From positions 1 through 53,063 of the forward strand of contig JASBUG010000042.1 in NCBI GenBank assembly GCA_030148025.1: 53,063 nucleotides of DNA. Direction: 5' to 3'. This DNA comes from Flavobacteriaceae bacterium. Its GTDB lineage: Bacteria > Bacteroidota > Bacteroidia > Flavobacteriales > Flavobacteriaceae. The translations under genes were made by a program, and so were the position numbers. The notes beneath the pieces were generated by a model that was given only the letters and a program-made list of their open reading frames with translations, made no database searches and was not told where the DNA came from. Below, piece after piece: positions 17,152 to 25,497 of this stretch (position 1 is the first letter of the stretch; every line of letters begins with the position of its first letter).

Positions 17152-18762
17152 ATGACATTCACTCAATGGTTCATATTTTTTATAATAATTCAAGTTGTTC
17201 ATGGATTAGGAACTTGGAAACTATATCAAAAAGCTGGTAGACAAACCTGGGAAGCATTTGTTCCTGTTTATAATGCCGTGGTTTTAATGAAGTTGATTAA
17301 TCGTTCGCCATGGTGGACTATCTTATTGTTTTTACCTATTATAAACCTAATCATGTTTCCGGTAATTTGGGTTGAAACTGCAAGAAGCTTTGGAAAGAAC
17401 ACTTATACCGATACAATATTAGCAGTCGTTTCATTAGGGCTATATAACTACTATCTTAATTATGTTGCTGATGTAAAATATATTGAAAATCGTGATATTC
17501 ACCCTAAATCTTCATCTGGTGAATGGGTTAGCTCCATACTGTTTGCCATTGTCGCTGCAACTTTAGTGCATACGTATTTTATCCAGCCATACACCATTCC
17601 ATCATCCTCATTAGAGAAGTCATTATTGGTAGGTGATTATTTATTTGTAAGCAAATTTCATTATGGCGCCAGAGTGCCAATGACTACAGTAGCTGCGCCT
17701 ATGGTACATGACACCATTCCGGGATTAAAGAAAAAATCTTATTTGTTCAATGATGACAAAACCAAGAATAAAACATCCTGGTTAAACAAACTTCAGTTAC
17801 CTTATATGAGAATTCCTGGGTTTGAAAAAATTGACAGGAACGAAATAGTTGTATTCAACCAACCAGCAGATACGCTGCTAGATATGAATAATTTTCACCC
17901 AGATAGAAATTATTACAAACCAATAGACAAGAAAACCAATTTGGTAAAACGTTGTGTTGGTGTTGCTGGAGATTCTTTAGAGATTCGTGATGGTTATGTA
18001 TATATTAATGGTGTCAAAAATGAATTACCAGATAGAGCTGAACTGCAATTTAGCTATCAAGTTGAACTAAAAGAAGGTAAAGGGTTTGATAATAACATTA
18101 TTCAGTACTTAGCAACTAGATATGATATAACTGATGGAATATATAGTACAAGAGATAATAAGATAATAATTCCTGCCGCTAGTGATAACGCTGCCAATCA
18201 ATTTAAAAACCACCCAAGTGTTGCAAAATTAACCAAACTTGTAGAACCAGAAGGAGAAGCAGACCCTAGTCTTTTTCCTCATGACCCTCAATACCAATGG
18301 AATCGTGATCAATTTGGTCCTATTTACATTCCAGAAGCTGGACAAACTATTGCTCTTAATCTGGAAGTATTACCACTTTACAAACGTGTAATAAGTGAAT
18401 ACGAAGGTAACGATTTAAAAGTACAGGGCAACCAAATACTCATTAATGGTGAAGTAGCTACTAATTATACTTTTAAACAAGATTATTACTGGATGATGGG
18501 TGATAACCGTCATAACTCTATAGATGCACGTGCCTGGGGATTTGTACCTTACGACCATGTTGTTGGAAAGCCAGTATTTATATGGTTAAGTTTAGATAAG
18601 AACAAAAAACTTTTTGATGGCAAAATTCGCTGGGATCGCATGTTTACAACAGTTCATGGTAGTGGTAAACGTGTATCTTATTTAATTCCTTTCTTAGCAT
18701 TATTAATAGGCTGGTTCGGATTTAATAAATGGCGTAAATCAAAAAAAGCTAAGGAGGCCTAA
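17152..18762 (+). CDS. lepB: Signal peptidase I, extended flavobacterial form
   Basis: 536 residues, much longer than the E. coli enzyme. About 110 N-terminal residues form a hydrophobic DUF5684-like multi-helix module. The S26 peptidase domain follows, with the nucleophile in TIPSSSLEKSLLVGD (Ser 153), the general base in LVKRCVGVAGDSLEI (Lys 266), and box E MMGDNRHNSIDARAWG, plus a large insertion between boxes D and E. A final membrane helix lies near 510-528. It cleaves signal peptides of exported proteins, of which this window encodes several. A 68-bp gap with a hairpin separates it from dapB. Confidence 0.94.
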   Translation: MTFTQWFIFFIIIQVVHGLGTWKLYQKAGRQTWEAFVPVYNAVVLMKLINRSPWWTILLFLPIINLIMFPVIWVETARSFGKNTYTDTILAVVSLGLYNYYLNYVADVKYIENRDIHPKSSSGEWVSSILFAIVAATLVHTYFIQPYTIPSSSLEKSLLVGDYLFVSKFHYGARVPMTTVAAPMVHDTIPGLKKKSYLFNDDKTKNKTSWLNKLQLPYMRIPGFEKIDRNEIVVFNQPADTLLDMNNFHPDRNYYKPIDKKTNLVKRCVGVAGDSLEIRDGYVYINGVKNELPDRAELQFSYQVELKEGKGFDNNIIQYLATRYDITDGIYSTRDNKIIIPAASDNAANQFKNHPSVAKLTKLVEPEGEADPSLFPHDPQYQWNRDQFGPIYIPEAGQTIALNLEVLPLYKRVISEYEGNDLKVQGNQILINGEVATNYTFKQDYYWMMGDNRHNSIDARAWGFVPYDHVVGKPVFIWLSLDKNKKLFDGKIRWDRMFTTVHGSGKRVSYLIPFLALLIGWFGFNKWRKSKKAKEA

Positions 18763-18771
18763 TACGAATAT

Positions 18772-19392
18772 ATGAAGGTGCTTCTTCACCCTACATATTT
18801 CCCAAACATTGTGCATTTTGCAGCAATGCTTCAATCTAATCATATTATGTTTGAGGTGTGTGATAATTATCAAAAGCAAACCTATAGAAATCGTACACAT
18901 ATTTATGGAGCTAATGGTTTGTTAGCACTTCATGTGCCCATTAAACATAGTCATAAAAACAGGCAATTTTACAAAGATGTAAAAATTGCTAATGACGGTA
19001 AATGGCAATCACAACATTGGAAATCACTACAAAGTGCTTACAGAACCTCACCATTTTTTGAATATTATGAAGATGAGCTAGCACCATTGTTTCAAACAAA
19101 ACAAGAATATATTTTAGAGTATAATTTTAAATGTTTGGAAATTATTTTAGAATGCTTGCAATTGGATATTAACTTTACTAAGACTACCGAATTTCAAAAA
19201 GAAACCACAGGAATTCTTGACGGACGCTTTTTAGTTAATGCAAGAAAAGAGAAAGAGTTTCAGTTAGAACCTTATACACAGGTCTTTTCAAACAAACATG
19301 GTTATATCAATAACTTGAGCATCCTTGACCTGCTGTTTAATGAAGGACCAAATGCATTAAATTACTTAGAAACTCAAAAACCAATACTGTAA
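18772..19392 (+). CDS. WbqC family protein
   Basis: 206 residues of the WbqC-like family: LLHPTYFPNIVHFAAML at the N-terminus (the usual HQPxYxPw region, here HPTYFP), then YRNRTHIYGANGLLALHVPIKH and the ALNYLE tail. WbqC-like proteins occur in polysaccharide loci and are predicted glycine/transferase-type enzymes, but the reaction is not established. It starts 9 bp after lepB and ends with TAATG overlapping the next gene, so it belongs to the same transcript. Confidence 0.8.
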   Translation: MKVLLHPTYFPNIVHFAAMLQSNHIMFEVCDNYQKQTYRNRTHIYGANGLLALHVPIKHSHKNRQFYKDVKIANDGKWQSQHWKSLQSAYRTSPFFEYYEDELAPLFQTKQEYILEYNFKCLEIILECLQLDINFTKTTEFQKETTGILDGRFLVNARKEKEFQLEPYTQVFSNKHGYINNLSILDLLFNEGPNALNYLETQKPIL

Positions 19393-19700
19393 TGTTACAA
19401 TCGTTAACACATTATGGTATTCATTTTTTGGTCCCATTAGCCATAGCATGTTTATTTTTTAAGAAACGATGGTTTATTGCTTACCTAATAATGATTAGCA
19501 CCATGCTTATTGATTTGGATCATTTATTGGCCACACCAGTTTTTGATCCTAATAGATGCAGTATTAATTTTCACCCACTACATTCCTATTTCGCTATTGG
19601 AATATATGTACTACTGAGTGTTTTCAAAAAGACAAGAATTCTAGGAATTGGCCTCTGTATTCATATTATAGCAGATATGGTAGATTGTTTATTTATGTAA
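19392..19700 (+). CDS. DUF6122 family small membrane protein
   Basis: 102 residues, almost entirely hydrophobic, with about three or four transmembrane segments and conserved polar stretches (HYGIHFLVP, MLIDLDHLLATPVFDPNRC, FHPLHSY, HIIADMVDC). This matches the flavobacterial DUF6122 family. The His/Asp-rich pattern resembles membrane metal-dependent hydrolases, but function is unknown. Its ATG overlaps the WbqC-like stop codon by one base. It is the last gene of the plus-strand run; no clear terminator follows, only a repeat element. Confidence 0.75.
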   Translation: MLQSLTHYGIHFLVPLAIACLFFKKRWFIAYLIMISTMLIDLDHLLATPVFDPNRCSINFHPLHSYFAIGIYVLLSVFKKTRILGIGLCIHIIADMVDCLFM

Positions 19701-19718
19701 AATAAACTAAAATACATC

Positions 19719-19801
19719 CTGTCATTTCGAGTTTACGAGAAATCTCATAAAGCCTAGTTTCAATATTATGAAACACCTCTCACAATTGTTCGAGAAGACA
19801 T
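19719..19801. repeat. Degenerate flavobacterial intergenic palindromic repeat
   Basis: The left arm TGTCATTTCGAG...CGAGAAATCTCATAA and the right arm (revcomp TGTCTTCTCGAA...TTTCATAA) form an imperfect palindrome between two convergent operons. The TGTCATTTCGAG/GAGAAATCTCA wording resembles a dispersed repeat I know from flavobacterial genomes (recalled, not searched). It may also act as a convergent-gene terminator. Confidence 0.5.
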
Positions 19802-19832
19802 ATTTTTAAGTTTTTAAACAGATAGGAAAACG

Positions 19833-20858
19833 CTATTTATGTAAACTAAGCTTTGTAATTATTGGATAATGGTCAGAGAGTTTCTTTTTAACAACTTGAA
19901 ACCTTTTAACAGTAAAACTAGGGTCGGTAAGAATAAAATCAATTCTAACAGGAAAATACTTAAAATCGAATGTACGTCCAAAACCACTGCCCGCTTCTTC
20001 AAAAGCATCAACAAGATCGCCTTTTATTTCTTTATACACATACGAATAAGAGGTGTTATTAAAATCACCACAAATCACCATTTTATAAGGTGAACTTTGT
20101 TTATGCTTTAAAAACAATTCTGCCTGCTCTTGTTGCATTTTAAAGGTCTCTCCTGCTCTTTTAAACAGTCTTTCAGAATCCTCTGTATTTAAATTTTCAA
20201 CATCTTCATCGATCTTTAATGACTGTAAATGCACATTATAAATCCTAACAGTATCGTTATCTTTAACAATATCTACATAAATAGCGTTGTTTGCCGTTTT
20301 TGGAAATTCCACCGAACCTGAATCTATAATAGGGTATTTAGAAAAAATAGCTTGTCCATATCGCACTCTTTTTCCTGATAGCTGTTCGTATTTATACTTG
20401 TAAAAAGAAAGGTCTATGTTTTCATGAGGATGGTATTCCTGAAAACTCACAACATCAGGTTGTTCCCTTTTAATAAGGTCTATTATTTTACTTTCAACTT
20501 GTGCTTCTTCTATCCAATTATATAAATTAAATAATCGCACATTATAGTTCATTATTGTAAGATTACCATCGCTAACATCGTCACTTGAAGACGAAAACTT
20601 ATAAAAAGAAGACACATAACTATACCCTAACAATAATACCAACAAAGACAGTAGCAACTGTTTTTTACCTTTTAAGAACCAGTAAAGTACAAACCCTAAA
20701 TTAACAATGATCAATAATGGTACAGCCAAACTTAAAACTGCAAGAGCTGTGAAGCTTTTAGGCGCAACATAAGGTAAGAGATATGATAATAATAATACTG
20801 TGGCAACAACCGAATTGATGAGGAAAATTAACTTATCTATGCCTTTTAAGTTCTTCAT
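19833..20858 (-). CDS. Membrane-anchored endonuclease/exonuclease/phosphatase family protein
   Basis: 341 residues. Three hydrophobic helices occupy about residues 1-90, after which an EEP (DNase I-like) domain is exported or membrane-attached. Catalytic landmarks are MNYNVRLFN, VSFQEYHP (metal-binding Glu), YNVHLQS, GDFNNTSYSYVY and the terminal SDHYPI (His). Family members hydrolyse phosphodiesters in nucleic acids, lipids or phosphoinositides; the substrate is not predictable. It is the last gene of the mutL-rhomboid run, starting 8 bp after the upstream rhomboid gene. Confidence 0.88.
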   Translation of the reverse strand: MKNLKGIDKLIFLINSVVATVLLLSYLLPYVAPKSFTALAVLSLAVPLLIIVNLGFVLYWFLKGKKQLLLSLLVLLLGYSYVSSFYKFSSSSDDVSDGNLTIMNYNVRLFNLYNWIEEAQVESKIIDLIKREQPDVVSFQEYHPHENIDLSFYKYKYEQLSGKRVRYGQAIFSKYPIIDSGSVEFPKTANNAIYVDIVKDNDTVRIYNVHLQSLKIDEDVENLNTEDSERLFKRAGETFKMQQEQAELFLKHKQSSPYKMVICGDFNNTSYSYVYKEIKGDLVDAFEEAGSGFGRTFDFKYFPVRIDFILTDPSFTVKRFQVVKKKLSDHYPIITKLSLHK

Positions 20859-20866
20859 CCATCCTT

Positions 20867-21751
20867 TTATTTCCCAGCCCTGAACAAGAATTCTTTTTCC
20901 TCCTTGCTTAAACTTTCGTAACCACTCTTGCTTATTTTGTCTAATATGATATCAATTTGTTTCTGCTTATTAAACTCTCCAAATTGCTCCTTAGTATGTC
21001 CTGCAAAAGCTTTTCCTTTTTTGTTCTTCCTATGAACTGTTTTAAGTTTTGAAGACTTATTACTAGAAAATAAACTTATAAGTCCATTCATAAAACGCTC
21101 AAAGCCTTTACCAATATCGGTTCCTTTCTTTAATTGTACTGCGTACATATACCCTAAAAGATCACCTCCTAAATGAGCCACATGTCCACCAGCATTACCA
21201 CTAAATAAACCCAGAATATCCAAAGCTACCAACACAAGGCCTATATACAGTAGTCGTATGTTAAACTTTACAATCCTAATCTCGTAATTGGGCATATATG
21301 CACATAGAAAAATAAGTGCAGCTCTCACTCCTGCAGAAGCACCTACAAGATTCCCAGCATTTCTTAAAAACCCATTAGGATATATAGTATACACAAGCAT
21401 ATAGGCTAAACCTCCAACTATTATTCCTAAAAAATAAACATTAAGAGATAGCTTTATATTGAATAAATTGGAAAACGAACGTCCTACAAAATAGAGCACA
21501 AACACATTAAAGAACAAGTGCCAAAACTCTACATGTGTAAAACCGTAAGTGATTAGGCTCCATGGTTTAAGAATAAAATCTCCAAAATCTTTAGGTAACG
21601 CCAACCATATTAAACTGTTACTTCTTAAAACACCCAAAAAGTTTGCAATTACCCAACCAACAAAATATACCATAATATTTATGGCGATTATTTTCTCGAA
21701 AGCTGTTAAGCGCTTTAACTTATCTTGTATGTCCTGTGTTAAAGAAGTCAT
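20867..21751 (-). CDS. Rhomboid family intramembrane serine protease (second copy, with cytoplasmic tail)
   Basis: 294 residues with six predicted transmembrane helices. The catalytic Ser is in GASAG and the catalytic His in HVAHLGGDLLGY; HLFFNVFVLYFVG in helix 2 is also typical. A basic tail of about 80 residues (KKGKAFAGHTKEQFGEF...) extends past the last helix. Rhomboids cleave membrane protein substrates within the bilayer. It starts 3 bp after the stop of another rhomboid gene, and the two are divergent in sequence, so this is an old pair rather than a recent duplication. Confidence 0.92.
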   Translation of the reverse strand: MTSLTQDIQDKLKRLTAFEKIIAINIMVYFVGWVIANFLGVLRSNSLIWLALPKDFGDFILKPWSLITYGFTHVEFWHLFFNVFVLYFVGRSFSNLFNIKLSLNVYFLGIIVGGLAYMLVYTIYPNGFLRNAGNLVGASAGVRAALIFLCAYMPNYEIRIVKFNIRLLYIGLVLVALDILGLFSGNAGGHVAHLGGDLLGYMYAVQLKKGTDIGKGFERFMNGLISLFSSNKSSKLKTVHRKNKKGKAFAGHTKEQFGEFNKQKQIDIILDKISKSGYESLSKEEKEFLFRAGK

Positions 21752-21754
21752 ATA

Positions 21755-22513
21755 TTAATGCCAGCGATAATTGTCAAATTGATTTTTCTTCCAGAAATAC
21801 ATCATTAAAAACCCTGTTAATGCACCACCTAAATGCGCTACATAAGCTGTATTATTTGGGCTAAAAACTGAAACACCACTAAGTGCCGAAAATAAATCTA
21901 ATGCAATTATTCCTGGAATAAAATACTTGGCTTTAACTGGTATTGGTAAAAAGATTAACATTAATTTGCTTTCTGGAAATAACATTCCAAATGCTACTAA
22001 AATTCCCATAATGGCACCCGAAGCACCAACCATTGATGAATTAAACACACCAACAAAGCTCTCTAATTGATCTTGGTTTAACACATTTGCCCATCGCGTA
22101 TCATATATATTGTAAGAAGATGAAAGAACTTCCATTATTTGTGATGAATCAAACCCGGCTTCAACCAAAAGATCTAACCCAGAATAAAACTTAAAATAAT
22201 AATATCCAAGCTGTAATAAAGCCGCACCTAAACCTGCTGAAATATAAAAGAAAATAAACTTTTTCTTTCCAAATATTTGTTCAACCGCTGTACCAAACAT
22301 CCATAATGCCAACATATTAAACAGTATATGTTGTACATTTCCATGCATAAACATATGGGTTATAATTTGCCAAGGTTGAAAAAGTTCGTTCTTTGGAAAA
22401 TATAATGCAAACCACTTATAAAACAATTGGCCATCACCAATCATTAGTGTTCCAACAAACATAATTGCATTAATTATTAATAAGTGCTTTACTGTATCTG
22501 TTATACTTCTCAT
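21755..22513 (-). CDS. Rhomboid family intramembrane serine protease (first copy)
   Basis: 252 residues. Helix 2 contains HMFMHGNVQHILFNMLALWMFG, the catalytic Ser is in GASGAIMG, and the catalytic His is in HLGGALTGF, so the Ser-His dyad is complete. An insert of about 60 polar residues between the third and fourth helices forms an extracytoplasmic loop. The gene lies 24 bp downstream of mutL on the same strand and 3 bp before a second rhomboid gene; co-transcription with mutL looks likely. Confidence 0.92.
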   Translation of the reverse strand: MRSITDTVKHLLIINAIMFVGTLMIGDGQLFYKWFALYFPKNELFQPWQIITHMFMHGNVQHILFNMLALWMFGTAVEQIFGKKKFIFFYISAGLGAALLQLGYYYFKFYSGLDLLVEAGFDSSQIMEVLSSSYNIYDTRWANVLNQDQLESFVGVFNSSMVGASGAIMGILVAFGMLFPESKLMLIFLPIPVKAKYFIPGIIALDLFSALSGVSVFSPNNTAYVAHLGGALTGFLMMYFWKKNQFDNYRWH

Positions 22514-22537
22514 TTATGCTGAATTTAGTTCAGTATC

Positions 22538-24385
22538 TTAATTGAATTTATGATCTATATCTTCAACCCTCATTGTTATAAAGGTTGCCTTATTAGTTGG
22601 AGAAATAGATGGTTCTTTACACGCAAACAAACTATTTACTAAATGTTCCTGCTCTTGAACAGTTAAACGTTGACCGGTTTTTATAGCCAAACTTTTTGCC
22701 ATACTCTTTGCTAGCAAATCGGTTTGACTAAAATGACTATCTGGCACTTCGTTTTCAATATCATTAATAAGCTGTTCTAAAACTGCAGAAACATTCGACT
22801 CAACAATACTTACGGGAACACCTGTAATTTCCACCTCATTCTTTTCTAACTTAGAAAAAACAAATCCCGTTTGTTCCAATTGTTCCTTTAAACTATCTAA
22901 AATAGCAACTTCACTATTTGTAAATTCCAAAGCCAACGGAAACAATAATTGCTGACTCACAGCTTCTTTAACTGTAATATGCTGTAAAAATTGTTCATAC
23001 AAAACACGTTGATGAGCTCGATGCTGATCGATCATTAACATACCCGATTTAATTGTATTTACAATGTATTTATTATGAAGTTGGAATGTTTTATTAGCAT
23101 TCTGGTCGTCATCAAAAATTGATGGTGTTACCTCTTCGCTTTCAAATTGCATTTGGCTAAAGGTATCAGTATCATCATTACTTTTAGATTCCAAACCCAC
23201 ATACAAACTTTCCCAACTAGTAACTGGCTCTTTTTTAAAAGTTGTGGACATACCTTTATTTGACACGGCTTTTTCTTCTTTAAAAGGATTAAAGCTTCTA
23301 TCTACTTCAATAACAGGATTAGATGCTTCCCTATCTTTAAAATTATAAGGAGTATCCATATTACCATCTCTGTCAAAATCTAAAACAGGAGCAATATTAA
23401 ACTGCCCTAAACTGTGCTTTACTGCCGATTTTAAAAGCGCATACAAGGTATGCTCATCATCAAATTTTATCTCTGTTTTTGTTGGGTGAATATTTATATC
23501 TATCGTTTTTGGATCTACTTCCAGATACAAAAAATAGCTAGCATGTGTACCTTCTCTTAACAATCCTTCAAAAGCACCGTTTATAGCGTGATTTAAATAT
23601 GAGCTCTTAATGAAGCGATCATTTACAAAAAAGAATTGTTCGCCTCTTGTTTTTTTTGCAAACTCAGGTTTGCAAACAAAACCAGAAATATTTAGAACTT
23701 CTGTATTTTCTTCAACTGGCACCAGCTTTTCATTCGTTTTTGAACCAAAAACATTAACCAGTCGTTGGCGTTTGTTAGATATAGATAAGTTAAAGATCTC
23801 ACTACCGTTGTGGTGCATCGTAAACCCAATATTAGGATGCGCCAATGTTACTCGATTAAACTCATCAATAATATGCCTGGTTTCAACAGTATTTGATTTT
23901 AAAAAATTACGTCTAGCAGGAATGTTAAAGAATAGATTTTTAACCGATAATGATGTACCATTTGGTACTGCTACAGCCTCTTGAGACACCACCTCACTAC
24001 CTTCAATATTTATTTGTGTACCAATATCTTCACCTGCTTGTTTTGTTTTCAACTCAACATGAGCAATAGCTGCAATACTAGCCAAAGCTTCACCACGGAA
24101 GCCTTTGGTATGAAGGTCAAACAAATCGTCTGCAGTTTTAATCTTAGAAGTAGCATGACGCTCAAAGCTTAACCGTGCATCGGTAACACTCATACCCTTT
24201 CCATTATCAACAACCTGAATGAGGGTTTTTCCAGCGTCTTTAATTATAAGTTTTATATGGTTGGCTCCAGCATCTATGGCATTTTCAAGAAGTTCTTTTA
24301 CAACTGATGAAGGTCGCTGCACAACTTCGCCTGCAGCAATTTGGTTAGCCACATGATCTGGTAATAACTGTATTATATCTGCCAT
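22538..24385 (-). CDS. mutL: DNA mismatch repair protein MutL
   Basis: 615 residues. The GHKL ATPase domain is intact: IAAGEVV, ELLENAIDAGA with catalytic Glu 34, DNGKGM and FRGEALASIA. A variable linker covers about 335-430, then the C-terminal dimerisation domain. At 453-464 the place of the endonuclease motif DQHA(X)2E(X)4E reads DQHRAHQRVLYE, so Ala is Arg 456 and the first Glu is Gln 459, and the C-terminal C(P/H)HGRP motif is absent. MutL couples MutS mismatch recognition to strand removal. It sits 6 bp after a small membrane-protein gene. Confidence 0.95.
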   Translation of the reverse strand: MADIIQLLPDHVANQIAAGEVVQRPSSVVKELLENAIDAGANHIKLIIKDAGKTLIQVVDNGKGMSVTDARLSFERHATSKIKTADDLFDLHTKGFRGEALASIAAIAHVELKTKQAGEDIGTQINIEGSEVVSQEAVAVPNGTSLSVKNLFFNIPARRNFLKSNTVETRHIIDEFNRVTLAHPNIGFTMHHNGSEIFNLSISNKRQRLVNVFGSKTNEKLVPVEENTEVLNISGFVCKPEFAKKTRGEQFFFVNDRFIKSSYLNHAINGAFEGLLREGTHASYFLYLEVDPKTIDINIHPTKTEIKFDDEHTLYALLKSAVKHSLGQFNIAPVLDFDRDGNMDTPYNFKDREASNPVIEVDRSFNPFKEEKAVSNKGMSTTFKKEPVTSWESLYVGLESKSNDDTDTFSQMQFESEEVTPSIFDDDQNANKTFQLHNKYIVNTIKSGMLMIDQHRAHQRVLYEQFLQHITVKEAVSQQLLFPLALEFTNSEVAILDSLKEQLEQTGFVFSKLEKNEVEITGVPVSIVESNVSAVLEQLINDIENEVPDSHFSQTDLLAKSMAKSLAIKTGQRLTVQEQEHLVNSLFACKEPSISPTNKATFITMRVEDIDHKFN

Positions 24386-24391
24386 TAATTG

Positions 24392-24676
24392 TTATGAAAA
24401 GAAAATGGATAAATCAAAGTCTATTATAAACAAAAAGATTAAAACAAGAACAGCAATAATAATAAGTATTCTACGATTAACTTCCGGATCTTTTTCTTTT
24501 AAATCAGACAAAGCATGATTTAACTTCGATTTTAAGTTATGCTTACCAACTGTGATGGTTCTATACTCATCAAACTTATGTTTTATAGCATAAGGACTTC
24601 CTTCCTCTCCATTATTTTTATAATAACGAGGTGTGTAGCTGTATTTTTTGTTTTGTCGTGTTTTAAAAAGTCCCAT
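24392..24676 (-). CDS. Small single-pass membrane protein, paralogue of its upstream neighbour
   Basis: 94 residues: a basic, aromatic N-terminus (KTRQNKKYSYTPRYYKNN), a charged middle, and one C-terminal transmembrane helix (ILIIIAVLVLIFLFIIDF). It shares the RxNKKxxYxPR signature and overall layout with the 73-residue protein encoded just upstream. Function unknown. It is tightly packed (6 bp) against mutL, so it is presumably co-transcribed. Confidence 0.7.
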   Translation of the reverse strand: MGLFKTRQNKKYSYTPRYYKNNGEEGSPYAIKHKFDEYRTITVGKHNLKSKLNHALSDLKEKDPEVNRRILIIIAVLVLIFLFIIDFDLSIFFS

Positions 24677-24688
24677 AGTCTATAATTT

Positions 24689-24910
24689 TTACATGTAATT
24701 TTTTTCTAATATATACATGCAAAGCAATAATAATACCAAAAACAGTATTAAGGCCTTTAACGAGAATCTGCGCCTTCTTCCAAGGCTAATATCACGTTCT
24801 TTCTCCCATTTGGATGCAAATCTGTCCTTGGCCGAATCAAACTCCTGACCTTCTTCTTTAGAAAATCTAGGTTTATAATTAAACTTTTTATTCTTGCGTT
24901 GTTTAAACAA
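24689..24910 (-). CDS. Small single-pass membrane protein, paralogue of its downstream neighbour
   Basis: 73 residues: N-terminal FKQRKNKKFNYKPRFSKE, a basic stretch GRRRRF, and a C-terminal helix (LKALILFLVLLLLCMYIL). The arrangement is basic cytosolic segment then tail-anchor-like helix, as in the protein encoded 12 bp downstream. I do not recognise a characterised family. The conserved arginine/lysine/aromatic N-terminus may bind nucleic acid or phospholipid; that is inference only. Confidence 0.65.
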   Translation of the reverse strand: MFKQRKNKKFNYKPRFSKEEGQEFDSAKDRFASKWEKERDISLGRRRRFSLKALILFLVLLLLCMYILEKNYM

Positions 24911-25006
24911 TCTCTTCGTTTACTAATACTTCAAATGTACTTAAAATACACAGAAAATTAGTCTGACAACTGCCAAAAATTGTTAACAAGTTTGAAGTTG
25001 AAAATT

Positions 25007-25492
25007 TTAGGCTATTCTTTTTATCTCGGCCATTTTAATCGCTACTATGGCTGCTTCTGTACCTTTGTTTCCGTGTTTACCTCCCGAACGTTCTATAGCT
25101 TGTTGTAAATTATTATCGGTAAGTACGCAGAATATTACTGGAACATCATGAATTATATTCAGGTCTTTTATGCCTTGTGAAACACCTTCGCAAACAAAGT
25201 CGAAATGTTTTGTTTCGCCTTGAATAACGCTTCCTATGGCGATTACAGCATCAACATCCTGTTCTTGCATTTTCTTACTACCATAAATAAGCTCAAAGCT
25301 TCCCGGAACATCCCAGCGTATGATATTTTCTGCCGTAGCACCACAATCTAACAATGCTTCTACAGCACCTTTATAAAGCCCTTCGGTGATGGTATCATTC
25401 CATTCAGAAACAACAATCCCAAACCGAAAGTTCTTCGCGTTTGGGATTGTTGTCTTATCGTAAACTGATAAATTTTTATTTGCTGTTGCCAT
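25007..25492 (-). CDS. ribH: 6,7-dimethyl-8-ribityllumazine synthase
   Basis: 161 residues, full length. Lumazine synthase landmarks are RFGIVVSEWNDTIT, the PGSFELIYGSKKM loop, AIGSVIQGETKHFDFV with the catalytic His, and the NGGKHGNKGTEAA-like end (RSGGKHGNKGTEAA). It condenses the ribityl-aminouracil with dihydroxybutanone phosphate, the penultimate step of riboflavin synthesis, and forms an icosahedral or pentameric shell. It lies 5 bp after the TPR gene. No FMN riboswitch was seen upstream. The symbol ribE is also used for this enzyme. Confidence 0.95.
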   Translation of the reverse strand: MATANKNLSVYDKTTIPNAKNFRFGIVVSEWNDTITEGLYKGAVEALLDCGATAENIIRWDVPGSFELIYGSKKMQEQDVDAVIAIGSVIQGETKHFDFVCEGVSQGIKDLNIIHDVPVIFCVLTDNNLQQAIERSGGKHGNKGTEAAIVAIKMAEIKRIA

Positions 25493-25497
25493 GTATA

